From positions 4,098,501 to 4,162,500 of the forward strand of contig NZ_OY762934.1 of assembly GCF_963667045.1 (NCBI RefSeq): a DNA stretch of 64,000 nucleotides, given 5' to 3'. The notes under the pieces were generated by a model. It searched no databases. It was not told where the DNA came from and worked only from the letters and a program-made list of their open reading frames with translations. Shown in pieces: positions 43,588 to 53,689 of the stretch. Positions within the stretch are counted from its first letter, which is position 1; every line of letters starts with the position of its first letter. Origin of the DNA: an uncultured Cohaesibacter sp. (GTDB lineage: Bacteria > Pseudomonadota > Alphaproteobacteria > Rhizobiales > Cohaesibacteraceae). The position numbers and the translations under genes were made by a program.

Positions 43588-46500
43588 ATGCGTCGCCATT
43601 TGATGATCTCCAAACGGTTTGCTCCTCTGTTCTGGACGCAATTCCTGTCAGCCTTTAACGATAATTTTCTGCGCTATTCGCAGGCTTTTCTCATTCTTCT
43701 TCAGTTGCAGGGGGACGAGGCTGCGTCGCTGGTCACGCTGGCCGGGGCCATCTTCATGCTGCCGTTTCTCATCCTGTCGGCGCTCGGGGGGGAGCTTGCC
43801 GACAAATATGACAAGGGCTGGCTGGCAGAACGCCTGAAGCTGTTTGAAATCGGCGCTGCGTTGGTCGCCGTTGTCGGCATCTTCCTGTCGTCGGTGCCGA
43901 TCTCGATGCTGGCGCTGTTTCTGTTTGGCGTCATCTCGGCGCTGTTCGGACCCATCAAATATGGCATCCTGCCCGATCTCATGGGGCGGCGGGATCTGCC
44001 TGCAGCCAACGCATGGGTTGAGGGCGCGACCTTCATCGCCATTCTCGGGGGTACAATTGCCGCCGGGTTCGTTGCCGAAGACGGTATTGATGCGCGGGTG
44101 TTCGCACCGGTCATGCTGGTGCTGTCGATCGGTTGCTGGCTGGTCAGCCGCCAGATTCCCCGCACCGGTTTCCGCAATGCCGATCTGCGTGTGTCGGCCA
44201 ATATCTTTGCCTCCACGGTGCGGCAGGTGAGGGATCTGCATGCTGACAAGCGCCTGTGGCGTTCGGCGATGTTCATTTCCTGGTTCTGGCTGATGGGGGC
44301 GGTGATGACGGCACTTGTCCCGAGCTTTGTCGACCAGATCATGGGCGGCAGCCCGCTCGTCGTGACGATCTACATGGTCGACTTCGCGGTCTGCGTGGCC
44401 ATCGGCTCGGCGATCGCCGCCTGGCTATGTTCCGGCCGCGTCGTGTTGCTGCCGGCCCCTTTCGGTGCGGCGCTGATGGCCTTCTTCTGCATGCAGCTCT
44501 CCTGGGTGCTGACCCAGATCGAGACGCCCATTGTCGCGGACAATGTCTTTGACTTCTTCACCCATACGGCAGCCATCCGGGTGGCCATCGATCTGGGCGG
44601 ACTGGCAATCTCGGGTGCGCTGTTGGTGGTGCCGAGCTTTACGGCGCTGCAGAGCTGGGCGCGGCGCGATCATCGGGCCCGTGTCGTCGCGGCAACCAAC
44701 ATCGTCAACGCCGGGTTCATCTTTGCTTCGGGGGTTGCCATCGCGGCCTTTCAGGCAACCGGGCTCAGCGCTTCGCACGTGCTGACAACGCTGGCTGTGG
44801 CCAACATTGTCGTCGCCTGGATGATGGTCCATTACATGCCGACCAACCCCCTCTGGGATCTGGTCAATATCCTGTTTCGCACCTTCTCGCGGCTGGAGGT
44901 CGAAGGGCGGGAGAATCTCGACAAGGCGGGAAAATCGCCCATTCTGGCCTTCAACCATGTGAGCTTTCTGGATGGTCCGTTGGCGATGGCCATCACCGAG
45001 GAGGAGCCGATTTTTGCCATTGATGCGAAGACGGCGGAATCCTGGTGGATGCATCCTTTCATGCGCTTCTTCAAGTTTCTGGTACTGGAGCCATCCCAGC
45101 CAATCGCGACCGAAGCCGTGGTTGATGCCCTGCAAAGTGGCAATTCCCTTGTGATCTTCCCCGAGGGGCGCGTGTCGGCGACCGGCGGGTTGATGAAGGT
45201 CTACGACGTGGCCGCCATGGCGGCCGAGATGACCGGATCCAAGGTGGTGCCCATTCGTATAGAAGGACTGGAGCGTAGCTACTCGACGGCCATCGAACCG
45301 GGTAACGTCCGCCGCCAGTTCTTCCCCAAGGTGAAAGTGACGATCCTTGAGCCGGTCGAGCTGGATGTGCCGTCGAGTTTCAAGGGCCGCAAGCGCCGCA
45401 TGGCGGCTGGTGCGTTGTTGCAGCGGGTCATGTCCGAGCTTGTGCTGCGCACCACCAATGTGGACATGACGGTGCTTGAAAATGTCATCAAGGTAGCCCA
45501 TGGCGTGGGAATGCGGCGCGTGACCCTTGAGGATCCGTTCTCTGGCAAGATGACCTATGGCCGCCTGCTGACGGCTGCCCGCGTGCTCGGGACGCATTTT
45601 GCGCGCGACTTTGCTGAAGAGGAGAGGATCGGTGTGCTGTTGCCTAACGCCAATGGTACGGCCGCGGTGATCCTTGGCCTGATGTCCGCAGGCAAGGTGC
45701 CGGCGATGCTCAATTTCTCGACGGGCGTGGCCAACATGATATCGTCCTGCCGCACGGCGCAGCTCAAGAAGGTGCTGACGTCGCGTTCCTTCATCGAGCA
45801 GGGCAAGCTCGAAGAGATGGTCGAGAGGCTCTCCGAGCATGTGGAGATCGTCTGGGTGGATGATCTCAAGGACAAAACGGGATGGCGGGAGAAGCTGTCG
45901 GGGCTGGTCAACCGGTCCCGTCCGCTGGTCAACCGTAGGGCCGACGATCCAGCCTTCATTCTCTTTACATCCGGGTCAGAGGGACTGCCCAAGGGCGTGG
46001 TGCTGACACACCGGAACCTGCTTGCCAACATCGCGCAGGCCGCCGCCGCGATCGACTTCAACATGGGGGACGTGGCCTTCAACGTGTTGCCGATGTTCCA
46101 TTGCTTCGGCTTGACGGTCGGTACGATCCTGCCCCTGATTCATGCGATCCCGGTCTATCTCTATCCCTCGCCGCTGCACTACCGGGTTATTCCCGAGCTG
46201 GTCTATGGCACCAACGCGACGCTGTTCTTCGGTACCGATACCTTCCTCAACGGCTATGCCCGGACGGCCCATCCGTTTGATTTCCGCAGCGTGCGCTATT
46301 GCATTTCCGGAGCCGAGGCGGTCAAGGCACCGACCCGGGAGCTGTTCATGCAGCGTTTCGGGGTGCGGTTGCTTGAAGGTTACGGCGTGACGGAAACCGC
46401 GCCGGTGATTGCCGTCAACACGCCTATCTTCAACAAGGTTGGCACCGTCGGCAAGGCCTTGCCCGGAGTGAAGACCAAGCTCGGCCCGGTGCCGGGGCTC

Positions 46501-46983
46501 AAGGAAGGCGGGCGTCTGCTGATCAAGGGCGACAATGTCATGGCCGGGTATCTGAGCGCCGACAATCCCGGTGAACTCATTCCGCCGCCAGATGGCTGGC
46601 ATGATACGGGCGATATCGTCACGATCGACGAAGAGGGCTACATCAAGATCATCGGACGGGCCAAGCGCTTTGCCGATATCGCCGGTGAGAAGGTTTCGCT
46701 TGCTGCGGTCGAGGTGGTGGCCTTCGATCTGTGGCCGGACTTCCTGTCCGCTGCGGCGCGGCTGCCGGATGTGAAAAAAGGCGAGCGGATCGTTCTGGTC
46801 ACCAACAATCCGGATGCCGATCTGTCGACATTTGCCCGCTTTGCCAAGGGGCGGGGGGAGGCCGACATTCTGGTTCCTGCCGAGCTGATCATTGGTGAGG
46901 TGCCGGTTCTGGCCACCGGCAAGGTCGATCTGGCCTCGGTGCAGAAATGGGTCGAGGAGATCAAGGGCGAAAAGTGTCATTGA
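43588..46983 (+). CDS. aas: LplT-PlsC-Aas fusion: lysophospholipid flippase, acyltransferase and acyl-ACP synthetase
   Basis: A 1131-residue three-module protein for lysophospholipid recycling in the inner membrane. Residues ~1-410 are an MFS flippase like LplT (FAPLFWTQFLSAFNDNFLRY, LFGPIKYGILPDLM). Residues ~430-630 are a PlsC acyltransferase (NHVSFLDGPLA with the HX4D pair; FPEGRVSATGGLMK). Residues ~650-1131 are an AMP-binding acyl-ACP synthetase (LFTSGSEGLPKGVVLTHRNL, YGVTETAPVIAVN, GDIVTIDEEGYIKIIGRAKRF). E. coli encodes LplT and Aas separately; fused versions occur in alphaproteobacteria. The start may be ATG 43588 or ATG 43603; neither has a clear ribosome site. Confidence 0.93.
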   Translation: MRRHLMISKRFAPLFWTQFLSAFNDNFLRYSQAFLILLQLQGDEAASLVTLAGAIFMLPFLILSALGGELADKYDKGWLAERLKLFEIGAALVAVVGIFLSSVPISMLALFLFGVISALFGPIKYGILPDLMGRRDLPAANAWVEGATFIAILGGTIAAGFVAEDGIDARVFAPVMLVLSIGCWLVSRQIPRTGFRNADLRVSANIFASTVRQVRDLHADKRLWRSAMFISWFWLMGAVMTALVPSFVDQIMGGSPLVVTIYMVDFAVCVAIGSAIAAWLCSGRVVLLPAPFGAALMAFFCMQLSWVLTQIETPIVADNVFDFFTHTAAIRVAIDLGGLAISGALLVVPSFTALQSWARRDHRARVVAATNIVNAGFIFASGVAIAAFQATGLSASHVLTTLAVANIVVAWMMVHYMPTNPLWDLVNILFRTFSRLEVEGRENLDKAGKSPILAFNHVSFLDGPLAMAITEEEPIFAIDAKTAESWWMHPFMRFFKFLVLEPSQPIATEAVVDALQSGNSLVIFPEGRVSATGGLMKVYDVAAMAAEMTGSKVVPIRIEGLERSYSTAIEPGNVRRQFFPKVKVTILEPVELDVPSSFKGRKRRMAAGALLQRVMSELVLRTTNVDMTVLENVIKVAHGVGMRRVTLEDPFSGKMTYGRLLTAARVLGTHFARDFAEEERIGVLLPNANGTAAVILGLMSAGKVPAMLNFSTGVANMISSCRTAQLKKVLTSRSFIEQGKLEEMVERLSEHVEIVWVDDLKDKTGWREKLSGLVNRSRPLVNRRADDPAFILFTSGSEGLPKGVVLTHRNLLANIAQAAAAIDFNMGDVAFNVLPMFHCFGLTVGTILPLIHAIPVYLYPSPLHYRVIPELVYGTNATLFFGTDTFLNGYARTAHPFDFRSVRYCISGAEAVKAPTRELFMQRFGVRLLEGYGVTETAPVIAVNTPIFNKVGTVGKALPGVKTKLGPVPGLKEGGRLLIKGDNVMAGYLSADNPGELIPPPDGWHDTGDIVTIDEEGYIKIIGRAKRFADIAGEKVSLAAVEVVAFDLWPDFLSAAARLPDVKKGERIVLVTNNPDADLSTFARFAKGRGEADILVPAELIIGEVPVLATGKVDLASVQKWVEEIKGEKCH

Positions 46984-47187
46984 TTTTGCCGCGGTCGCGA
47001 ACCAAGAGCAGGGTTTGCCCATCTCGCCTCAAAGCGGTGGGAAAAGGGGAGGCAATTCCGGTTCATTTTGTTCTGGCGCAATATCCCTGTGGTGAACTCT
47101 GATAAGCTTCTGGCGATTTGTTCATGGCGCGTTGCCTGAAGCGTTTCAGGATTTTCCAGCGTCTGATTCTGTTAAAGGAACTCACTT

Positions 47188-48192
47188 ATGTCTGTTGAGC
47201 AATTTGGTGTAATGCCGGATGGCACCCCGGTCCAGCGCGCGACCATTTCGGGGGGCGGTCTGACTGCGAAGGTTCTTTCCTATGGTACGGTCCTTCAGGA
47301 CCTGCGTCTTGAAGGTCATGACAAGGCGCTGGTGCTGGGATTCGACAAGTTCGAGGACTATCTGGCCTATGGCTCGCATTTCGGGGCAACGGCGGGCCGT
47401 GTGGGTAACCGGATTCGCGATGGCCATCTGGAACTGGACGGCAAGACCTATCAGCTGGACACCAACTTCCTTGGCAAGCACACCCTGCATGGTGGCAAGA
47501 AGGGCATGGGCGTTCAGGTCTGGACCTTCGACAAGGTGGAAGACAACGCCGTGCACCTGTCCATCACGCTGCCGGACGGCGAAATGGGCTTTCCGGGCAA
47601 TCTGACCATCAAGATTGTCTATTCGCTGCTCGAAGGCGGTGTGCTGGACATGATGATGACCGCTGAAACCGACGCCACCACCCTGTGCAACCTTGCCCAT
47701 CACAGCTATTTCAACCTTGATGGCGATCCGACCATTCTGGACCATATGCTGCAGGTGGATGCCGAACACTATCTGGAAATCACCGACGAGCTGATCCCGA
47801 CCGGCAAGCTTTTGCCGGTGGAAGGCACAAGCCTTGATTTCCGCACCACCAAGCGCGTTGGCGATGCCACCAGCGTCAAGGCTGTCGACAACAATTTCTG
47901 TCTCAAGGATTCCGGTGGTGCGCTGCGCCGCGTGGCGACCCTTTCCAGTCCGAAGTCGGGCATCAGCATGGATGTCGCAACGACCGAGCCGGGCGTTCAG
48001 GGGTATGACGGGGTCAACATGAAACCGAATACGCCAAACCTTGATGGGGTCGTCAAGGGGCAGTTCGGCGGCTTTTGCCTTGAACCGCAAATCTGGCCGG
48101 ATGCCATTCACCATCCGGACTTCCCGTCTGCCATTCTGCGACCGGGCGAAACCTATTCCCAGCACACCCAGTATATTTTCAAAAAGGGCTGA
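47188..48192 (+). CDS. galM: Aldose 1-epimerase (mutarotase)
   Basis: A 334-residue galactose-mutarotase-fold enzyme interconverting alpha and beta anomers of aldoses. It shows NRIRDGHLELDGK, HTLHGGKKGMGVQVW with the substrate histidine, the catalytic histidine in LAHHSYFNLDG, and the catalytic glutamate in GFCLEPQIWPDAIHHPDFP. AAAGGAA precedes ATG. It probably supports growth on xylose and related sugars nearby, though it is not in their operon. A terminator follows 54 bp after the stop. Confidence 0.95.
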   Translation: MSVEQFGVMPDGTPVQRATISGGGLTAKVLSYGTVLQDLRLEGHDKALVLGFDKFEDYLAYGSHFGATAGRVGNRIRDGHLELDGKTYQLDTNFLGKHTLHGGKKGMGVQVWTFDKVEDNAVHLSITLPDGEMGFPGNLTIKIVYSLLEGGVLDMMMTAETDATTLCNLAHHSYFNLDGDPTILDHMLQVDAEHYLEITDELIPTGKLLPVEGTSLDFRTTKRVGDATSVKAVDNNFCLKDSGGALRRVATLSSPKSGISMDVATTEPGVQGYDGVNMKPNTPNLDGVVKGQFGGFCLEPQIWPDAIHHPDFPSAILRPGETYSQHTQYIFKKG

Positions 48193-48246
48193 GGCCGGGC
48201 TCTGTTTTCTCATGGGCCATGAGGAGCAGGTGAAGCGACAAAAAAG

Positions 48247-48282
48247 AACCGTGCAAGAGGGGGCTTCCTGCACGGTTTTTTT
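48247..48282 (+). terminator. Bidirectional Rho-independent terminator, galM / chemoreceptor
   Basis: A 9-bp stem (AACCGTGCA with TGCACGGTT) around a 13-base loop, followed by a T-run on the plus strand and preceded by an A-run, which gives T on the minus strand. It sits between the convergent ends of galM and the chemoreceptor gene. Confidence 0.85.
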
Positions 48283-48304
48283 GACTGCCTGATGGGAGGA
48301 GAGA

Positions 48305-50365
48305 TCAGGCGGCCGCGACCTTTTCGAGGAAGTCGTCGATGATGTCGCGCATATCGCTCGCCACGGTCGCAACGGTGGCGGAGGCGGCCTGAACCGCGTC
48401 GGCGGAGCTTCTTGTCTCTTCGGTCGAGGACGCGACTTCCGCGATATTCTGCACGATTTCCCGCGTGCCTTCCGCAGCCTGCTGGATGTTGACCGAGATC
48501 TCGTTGGTCGAGGCATTCTGCTGATGCACGGCGGCGCTGATGGCGGTGGTGTATTCGCTGATTTCGTTCATTTTGGCGGCGATGGAGCGGATGGCTGCCA
48601 CGGAGTCGCCGGTGGAGGACTGGATGGTCTGGACGCGGGCGGCAATGTCTTCGGTGGCCTTACCGGTCTGGGCGGCCAGTTCCTTGACTTCGGCGGCAAC
48701 AACCGCAAAGCCCCTGCCAGCCTCTCCGGCGCGCGCGGCCTCGATGGTGGCATTGAGCGCCAAGAGGTTGGTCTGTTCGGAAATATCCTTGATGAGGGAG
48801 ACGACCTCGCCGATCTTCTCTGCAGCCGAGGCGAGCCCGGCCACCTTGCGGTCGGTTTCCCTTGCCTCATCGGAGGCGGTGACCACCAGATCGTTGGTCC
48901 GGGTGACCTGCTGGCCGATTTCGGCGATGGAGGATGTCATTTCGGTGCTGGCGGCGGCCATCATCTGGACATTCTCGGCCGACTGGCTGGAGGCCTGATT
49001 GACGGAATGGGCGCGGTCGGAGGTGGCTGCGGAGATGTGATTGAGCGAGGCGGCGGACTGTTGCATGCGTTCGGCGCTGTCGGATACCGTGTGCAATGAA
49101 CCCTGAATGCGGGTACGGAAGTCATGCAGCAGGGTGTCTATGGCCTGCTGCCGGTTCCTTTGCTCGGCCAGGTGCTGCTGCGCTTCCTTCTCCAGCTTGT
49201 GCCGTTCGACGGCATTTTCCTTGAAGGTGCCGATTGCCTTGCTCATGGCTCCAATCTCGTCGGAGCGATGCGCATCGGGGGCCTCGATGCTGAGGTCGTT
49301 CTGGGCGAGGCGCAGCATTGCCGATGTCAGGCGTTGCAGCGGCTTGGTCAGAAGTTTTCTCAGAGCGATCACCAGTAGCAGGATCGTCAGAAGAAAGAAG
49401 ACAATCTTTGACCCCATGCTCATCAGCGAGGCTTCCTGCCTTGTCTCGGCAATGGCCAGTTTCGAGGCGTTGAGCTCGGCGGTGTAGCGGACGGTTTCTG
49501 CGGCCACCTTGGCCTTTTCGCTCTGGCTGGATTTGATGAGGTCTGCGTGTTCCTTTTCGGTCTGTTTATCCATCTCGTTGATAAGCGCATCGGACTTTTG
49601 CAGAAGGGCTATCAGCTCACTGCTGTCCACGGCCACTTCCAGCACGCCGCGGATCGGTTCGCTGGCATCATGGCAGCTTTGGCAGTCTTCGCTGTTTTTC
49701 AAGATGAAATAGGAATAAGTGACCGGGATGTCCTTGCCGTCTTCGTTCGTCAGTGTGGAATCAAAGCTTTCCTTGTTCGATGCAGCGGAAAGCGCCTTCT
49801 CGAAGGTTGCCCGTCGTTCCTGAGGCAATATCACTGGCGGTTCGTCGTCTCTTGAGGCAAAGACCTCGGCGTCAACGAAGCTGTTGACCGCTTCAATGGT
49901 CACATTGTCCCTGAACGCGAGATTGCCGTCGGTCCGCCAGAGATTGATGGCAGCAATCTGTTTGTCCTCCAGCAGAGATTCGATCTGCTCCTGAGCACTG
50001 GAAGCTTCGCCAGCCATCATCGCATTGCTGACCAGAGAGGCGACCGAAAGCGAAATGCCTTGTCGGGTGCCTTCAAGATAAGCCTGCTTCTGCAGGGTGA
50101 CCGCCGCCAGTTCGCTCTTTGCCTGCGAGTGGCCGAGAGTCTGGGTCTTCTCTCTGGAATCAAGAAGACCGCTGAGCAGGTGCTCGATCTGGGCGTCTTT
50201 CTTCTTCACGACGGCATGCATCTGATCGGTCAGGGTTTCGGTTCGGTCATATACGCGCCTGCTGATCGACTGGGTCAGAATCGTATCTGCGACAAAAGCC
50301 AATGCAACCAGCGCAAAAACTGCCGCTACAATTTTTGCGCTCAAGGATTTTAAGTGGTTAAACAT
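48305..50365 (-). CDS. Methyl-accepting chemotaxis protein with periplasmic CxxCH haem motif
   Basis: A 686-residue chemoreceptor. Membrane helices at about 11-31 and 320-338 enclose a ~290-residue periplasmic sensor. It contains CQSCH at 228-232 in the context [21 protein letters not shown], a c-type haem attachment motif of the kind seen in Tll0287-like/DUF3365 sensors. A HAMP domain (339-392) and signalling coiled coil follow, with the conserved tip [19 protein letters not shown]. Covalent haem implies redox, oxygen or NO sensing and dependence on cytochrome-c maturation; this is inferred. No che genes are adjacent. Confidence 0.92.
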   Translation of the reverse strand: MFNHLKSLSAKIVAAVFALVALAFVADTILTQSISRRVYDRTETLTDQMHAVVKKKDAQIEHLLSGLLDSREKTQTLGHSQAKSELAAVTLQKQAYLEGTRQGISLSVASLVSNAMMAGEASSAQEQIESLLEDKQIAAINLWRTDGNLAFRDNVTIEAVNSFVDAEVFASRDDEPPVILPQERRATFEKALSAASNKESFDSTLTNEDGKDIPVTYSYFILKNSEDCQSCHDASEPIRGVLEVAVDSSELIALLQKSDALINEMDKQTEKEHADLIKSSQSEKAKVAAETVRYTAELNASKLAIAETRQEASLMSMGSKIVFFLLTILLLVIALRKLLTKPLQRLTSAMLRLAQNDLSIEAPDAHRSDEIGAMSKAIGTFKENAVERHKLEKEAQQHLAEQRNRQQAIDTLLHDFRTRIQGSLHTVSDSAERMQQSAASLNHISAATSDRAHSVNQASSQSAENVQMMAAASTEMTSSIAEIGQQVTRTNDLVVTASDEARETDRKVAGLASAAEKIGEVVSLIKDISEQTNLLALNATIEAARAGEAGRGFAVVAAEVKELAAQTGKATEDIAARVQTIQSSTGDSVAAIRSIAAKMNEISEYTTAISAAVHQQNASTNEISVNIQQAAEGTREIVQNIAEVASSTEETRSSADAVQAASATVATVASDMRDIIDDFLEKVAAA

Positions 50366-51009
50366 TTAACTAGTCTCCCAGATTGGTCTTCTTTGTTGTT
50401 TATTGTCATTCTGGCGTATTGGCGATCTGGTAATCTTCTGATTGGTGTTCAATTTAAATATTCAATATCTAATTTTGGATTAATTCTATATTTTCTGTTG
50501 AAGATGTTATGGAGATGAGTGAATAGTATTTATTATACTAAAGTAGTTTCTATCGGCGTCGTGTTTTTGATGTCAAATTGTAGTTGGCTGTCCAATAAAA
50601 TTTCACCTCCTTGCCGTATGGATGGAAATTTCTTCTTGTGGCAGATTGCGACAAAAATAGTCCAAATTCACAGTTTTGAATGCGAAAAATTTCCGCACTC
50701 CATTGAGGGGATTTGATTCATTTCAAATTCATTTCAATAAGCGTGTTTTGCTGCGATGCTTCTTCAGGGTTGCCTTGGTGACACTTTGCCCCTTTGGGTG
50801 GACATAAGGCCGCAGGGCATGCAGTGGACTTCCTGTTGATGAGAGCAAACTGGTGGGCGAACGGGCAACGCGCTGCGGTCCAGTGGGGGAGGGACGCTCG
50901 ATGCAGGGCATATCCCTCAATATTCCGGCATATTCAGATGTGGGGTACTGGCTCTAGGGCGACTTTGGTCTATAAAGATGGAAAACCAATCAACGCGAGG
51001 TGCCACGGT
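50366..51009. other. AT-rich intergenic region, chemoreceptor / pxpA
   Basis: A 644-bp divergent region. 50440-50720 is markedly AT-richer than the rest of the window. It contains a near-consensus CtrA-like site (CTAA-N7-TTAA, 50469-50483) upstream of the chemoreceptor and a doubtful 65-codon plus-strand ORF starting at GTG 50519. Nothing else is recognised. Confidence 0.5.
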
Positions 51010-51789
51010 ATGGCTGTAGTCGATCTGAATTCCGACATGGGTGAAAGCTTTGGGGCTTATGAAATTGGCGATGATGCATCGATGCTGTCCATCGTCAGCT
51101 CGGCCAATGTGGCTTGTGGGTTCCACGGCGGCGACGCGCTGGTGATGCATGAGACCCTGCGGTTGGCCAAGGAAAATGGTGTTGGCATTGGCGCGCATCC
51201 CGGCTTCAATGATCTGTGGGGCTTCGGGCGTCGTCCGATCCTTGGTGACCGACCGGCGGATATCGAAAAGCAGATGATCTATCAGATTGGTGCCATCCAG
51301 GGCATGGCAACCGCGCTTGGCATGCGCGTTGGTCATTTCAAGGCTCACGGGGCGCTGAACAACATGGCTGCGGTAGACTTCGATCTGGCAATGGCCACGG
51401 TGCGGGCGGTCAAGGCCGTCGATCCCGAGATGATCTATGTGGCTCTGCCGGGCAGCGAGATGGAAAAGGCCGCCGAGAAGCTCGGTCTTTGCGTCGCCCG
51501 TGAGATTTTTGCCGACCGGGCCTATGAAGATGATGGCATGCTGGTCTCCCGCAAGAAGCCGGGCGCCATGATCGAGGACGCCGATGAGGCTGCACGCCGC
51601 ATGGTGGATTTTGTCACATCGGGCGCAATAGAGAGCATCAACGGCAAGCGGATTCCTGTCGCCATCGATACCATCTGCGTGCATGGCGACAGCCCCAAGG
51701 CGGTTTCCACCGCGAGCAAGGTGAAGAAGGCCCTCGAAGAGGCCGGTGTTGCCATCCAGCCGATGGCGCAGACCATGGGGGCCAAATAA
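51010..51789 (+). CDS. pxpA: 5-oxoprolinase subunit PxpA (LamB/YcsF family)
   Basis: PxpA, with PxpB and PxpC, forms the prokaryotic ATP-dependent 5-oxoprolinase that opens pyroglutamate to glutamate. The 259-residue protein has the family motifs VDLNSDMGESFG at the start, ANVACGFHGGD, GIGAHPGFND, KAHGALNNM and CVHGDSPKA near the end. ATG 51010 follows GAGGTG; the in-frame sequence upstream is not part of the family. It overlaps pxpB by one base (TAATG). Confidence 0.95.
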   Translation: MAVVDLNSDMGESFGAYEIGDDASMLSIVSSANVACGFHGGDALVMHETLRLAKENGVGIGAHPGFNDLWGFGRRPILGDRPADIEKQMIYQIGAIQGMATALGMRVGHFKAHGALNNMAAVDFDLAMATVRAVKAVDPEMIYVALPGSEMEKAAEKLGLCVAREIFADRAYEDDGMLVSRKKPGAMIEDADEAARRMVDFVTSGAIESINGKRIPVAIDTICVHGDSPKAVSTASKVKKALEEAGVAIQPMAQTMGAK

Positions 51790-52508
51790 TGGCGGTTTCG
51801 TTTCTGCCGAGCGGTGACAGGGGCCTGACGATCCAGTTCGGCTTCGATATCGACCGTGGGCTCAGTCGCCAGATCATGGCGCTCCGGGCGGCGGTGGATG
51901 ATGCCGCCATTGCCGGCGTTATCGAGACGGTGCCGACCTACCGGTCGCTGCTGGTGCATTATGATCCCATCGAGATCCGTCAGACGGCGCTCATCGAGCG
52001 GCTGAAGCCGCTGCTTGCCAATCTCGATGGCGACGACAAGGGGCACGCAACACGGTGGCATCTGCCGATCTGTTTCGAGGGGGATTGTTCCCCCGATCTC
52101 GACTTCGTGGCCGATTTCGCCTCGCTGTCGCGCGACGAGGTCAAGGCCGTGATGACCGGGACAGAGCATTTTGTCTATATGCTCGGCTTTGCGCCCGGCA
52201 TGCCCTATATGGGGGATCTTCCCGCCGCGCTCAACATTCCGCGGCGCAGCTCTCCGGTGCAGGGTATCCCGAAGGGATCCGTGCTTGTGGCCACTGGCCT
52301 CACCGTCATCTATCCGGCGGTCAATCCGTCCGGTTGGCATGTCGTGGGGCGTTGTCCGGTGCCGCTGTTCGACCTTGGCAAGGCTGATCCGGTGCTGCTG
52401 TCGCCGGGGGATCGGGTCTGCTTGCGGGAAGTCTCTTTTGCGGACTATGAAGCGATTGCCGCGCGGATCGAGCAGGGCGATCCGGTTGTGGAAGGGGAGC
52501 CGGTCTGA
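51789..52508 (+). CDS. pxpB: 5-oxoprolinase subunit PxpB (KipI-like)
   Basis: A 239-residue AHS1/KipI-family subunit, recognised by VPTYRSLLVHYDP, HFVYMLGFAPGMPYMGDLP, IPRRSSPVQGIPKGSV and YPAVNPSGWHVVGRCPVPLFD. In the complex it works with PxpC to phosphorylate 5-oxoproline, or to transfer it. The start overlaps the pxpA stop and its own stop overlaps the pxpC start (TGATG), so the three are translationally coupled. Confidence 0.95.
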   Translation: MAVSFLPSGDRGLTIQFGFDIDRGLSRQIMALRAAVDDAAIAGVIETVPTYRSLLVHYDPIEIRQTALIERLKPLLANLDGDDKGHATRWHLPICFEGDCSPDLDFVADFASLSRDEVKAVMTGTEHFVYMLGFAPGMPYMGDLPAALNIPRRSSPVQGIPKGSVLVATGLTVIYPAVNPSGWHVVGRCPVPLFDLGKADPVLLSPGDRVCLREVSFADYEAIAARIEQGDPVVEGEPV

Positions 52509-53536
52509 TGTCGCCAGCACTGGAAGTGATTGAACCGGGCCTGATGACGACCATTCAGGACCTCGGACGCTTTGGTCATCAGGCGCAGGGGGTGCCATCC
52601 TCTGGGGCGCTTGATGCGGGCAACCTGCGTCTGGCCAATGCACTCGTGCATAATGCCGAAGGGCTAGGAGCACTCGAAATGCGCATCCTCGGACCAACCT
52701 TCAAGGTGACGGCCGGAACGGTGCGCGTTGCCTTGACGGGGACGGAAGGCGGCATTGAGATTTCCGGCGGCCCCGTTGCCTTTGTGCCGGCCTATCGGTC
52801 GGTGGTGCTCAAGGCGGGGCAGAGCTTTCGCATCGGTCGCATGTCCGATAGCGCGGTCTGTTATCTGGCCGTCGAAGGGGGCTTCGATCTGCCGATGATC
52901 TACGGCAGCCAGTCGACCTATGTGTCGGGGCGCTTTGGCGGCTTTGAAGGGCGCACCCTGCAGCGCGGAGATCTGTTGCCGCTGTGTCTGGAGGAGGCCA
53001 GTGACAAGCCGGTCGCGCTTTGCACCGAGCCGCTTCTCTACCAGCAATCCGGTCCGATCCGGGTCGTGCCGGGGCCGCAGGATGACTATTTTGATGAAAC
53101 GGCGCTAAAGGCTTTCCAGTCGCAGGTCTATCACATCTCTGCGGAGTCCAACCGCATGGGGTTGCGTCTACTTGGTGAGCCGATTGCCCATGCAAAAGGG
53201 GCGGATATCAACTCCGACGGCATCGTGACGGGGTCCATTCAGGTGCCAGGCAGCGGTTTGCCGATCATCCTTCTGGCGGACCACCAGACGACGGGCGGCT
53301 ATCCGAAGATTGCAACAGTTGCCAGCGTCGACCTTGCCCGACTTGGTCGCATGGTGCCCGGGGCCCCCTTGCAGTTCCGCATGGTGTCGGTTGAAGAAGC
53401 GGAAACCGCTGCGATTGCGCTGGAGACTCACCTGCGGTCGCTGATTGAGACGCTGATCATGCCGTCTGACGAGCAGGAACTGTTGGACCATTTGCTGATG
53501 AGCAAGTCACTGATCAGTGGACCAATTGTTGATTAA
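52508..53536 (+). CDS. pxpC: 5-oxoprolinase subunit PxpC (KipA-like)
   Basis: A 342-residue AHS2/KipA-family subunit, seen from PGLMTTIQDLGRFGHQAQGVP, SGALDAGNLRLANALVHN, VVPGPQDDYF, SNRMGLRLLGEPI and ILLADHQTTGGYPKIATV. Last gene of the pxpABC operon. Kip-type annotation (kinase-inhibitor homologues) is possible, but the presence of all three subunits favours 5-oxoprolinase. Confidence 0.95.
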   Translation: MSPALEVIEPGLMTTIQDLGRFGHQAQGVPSSGALDAGNLRLANALVHNAEGLGALEMRILGPTFKVTAGTVRVALTGTEGGIEISGGPVAFVPAYRSVVLKAGQSFRIGRMSDSAVCYLAVEGGFDLPMIYGSQSTYVSGRFGGFEGRTLQRGDLLPLCLEEASDKPVALCTEPLLYQQSGPIRVVPGPQDDYFDETALKAFQSQVYHISAESNRMGLRLLGEPIAHAKGADINSDGIVTGSIQVPGSGLPIILLADHQTTGGYPKIATVASVDLARLGRMVPGAPLQFRMVSVEEAETAAIALETHLRSLIETLIMPSDEQELLDHLLMSKSLISGPIVD

Positions 53537-53689
53537 GGACGACTGATTGTCGCAGTCTTTGGTTGCAAGTCAGAAAACTTGCCTCCCTTGGCTGCGACTC
53601 TTTGGCACGGCAACTGATATGCCAGCACTGGAATAAATGGATGATCCGCCTGCTATCCCGGCTAATGCTGCTGACAGGGCGGATCGCGT

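Noticed and set aside
50519-50716. 65-codon plus-strand ORF with a hydrophobic N-terminus
   Set aside because: It starts with GTG after a possible GGAG, but the region is AT-rich, the lipobox-like LMSNC is not canonical, and codon use differs from neighbouring genes.
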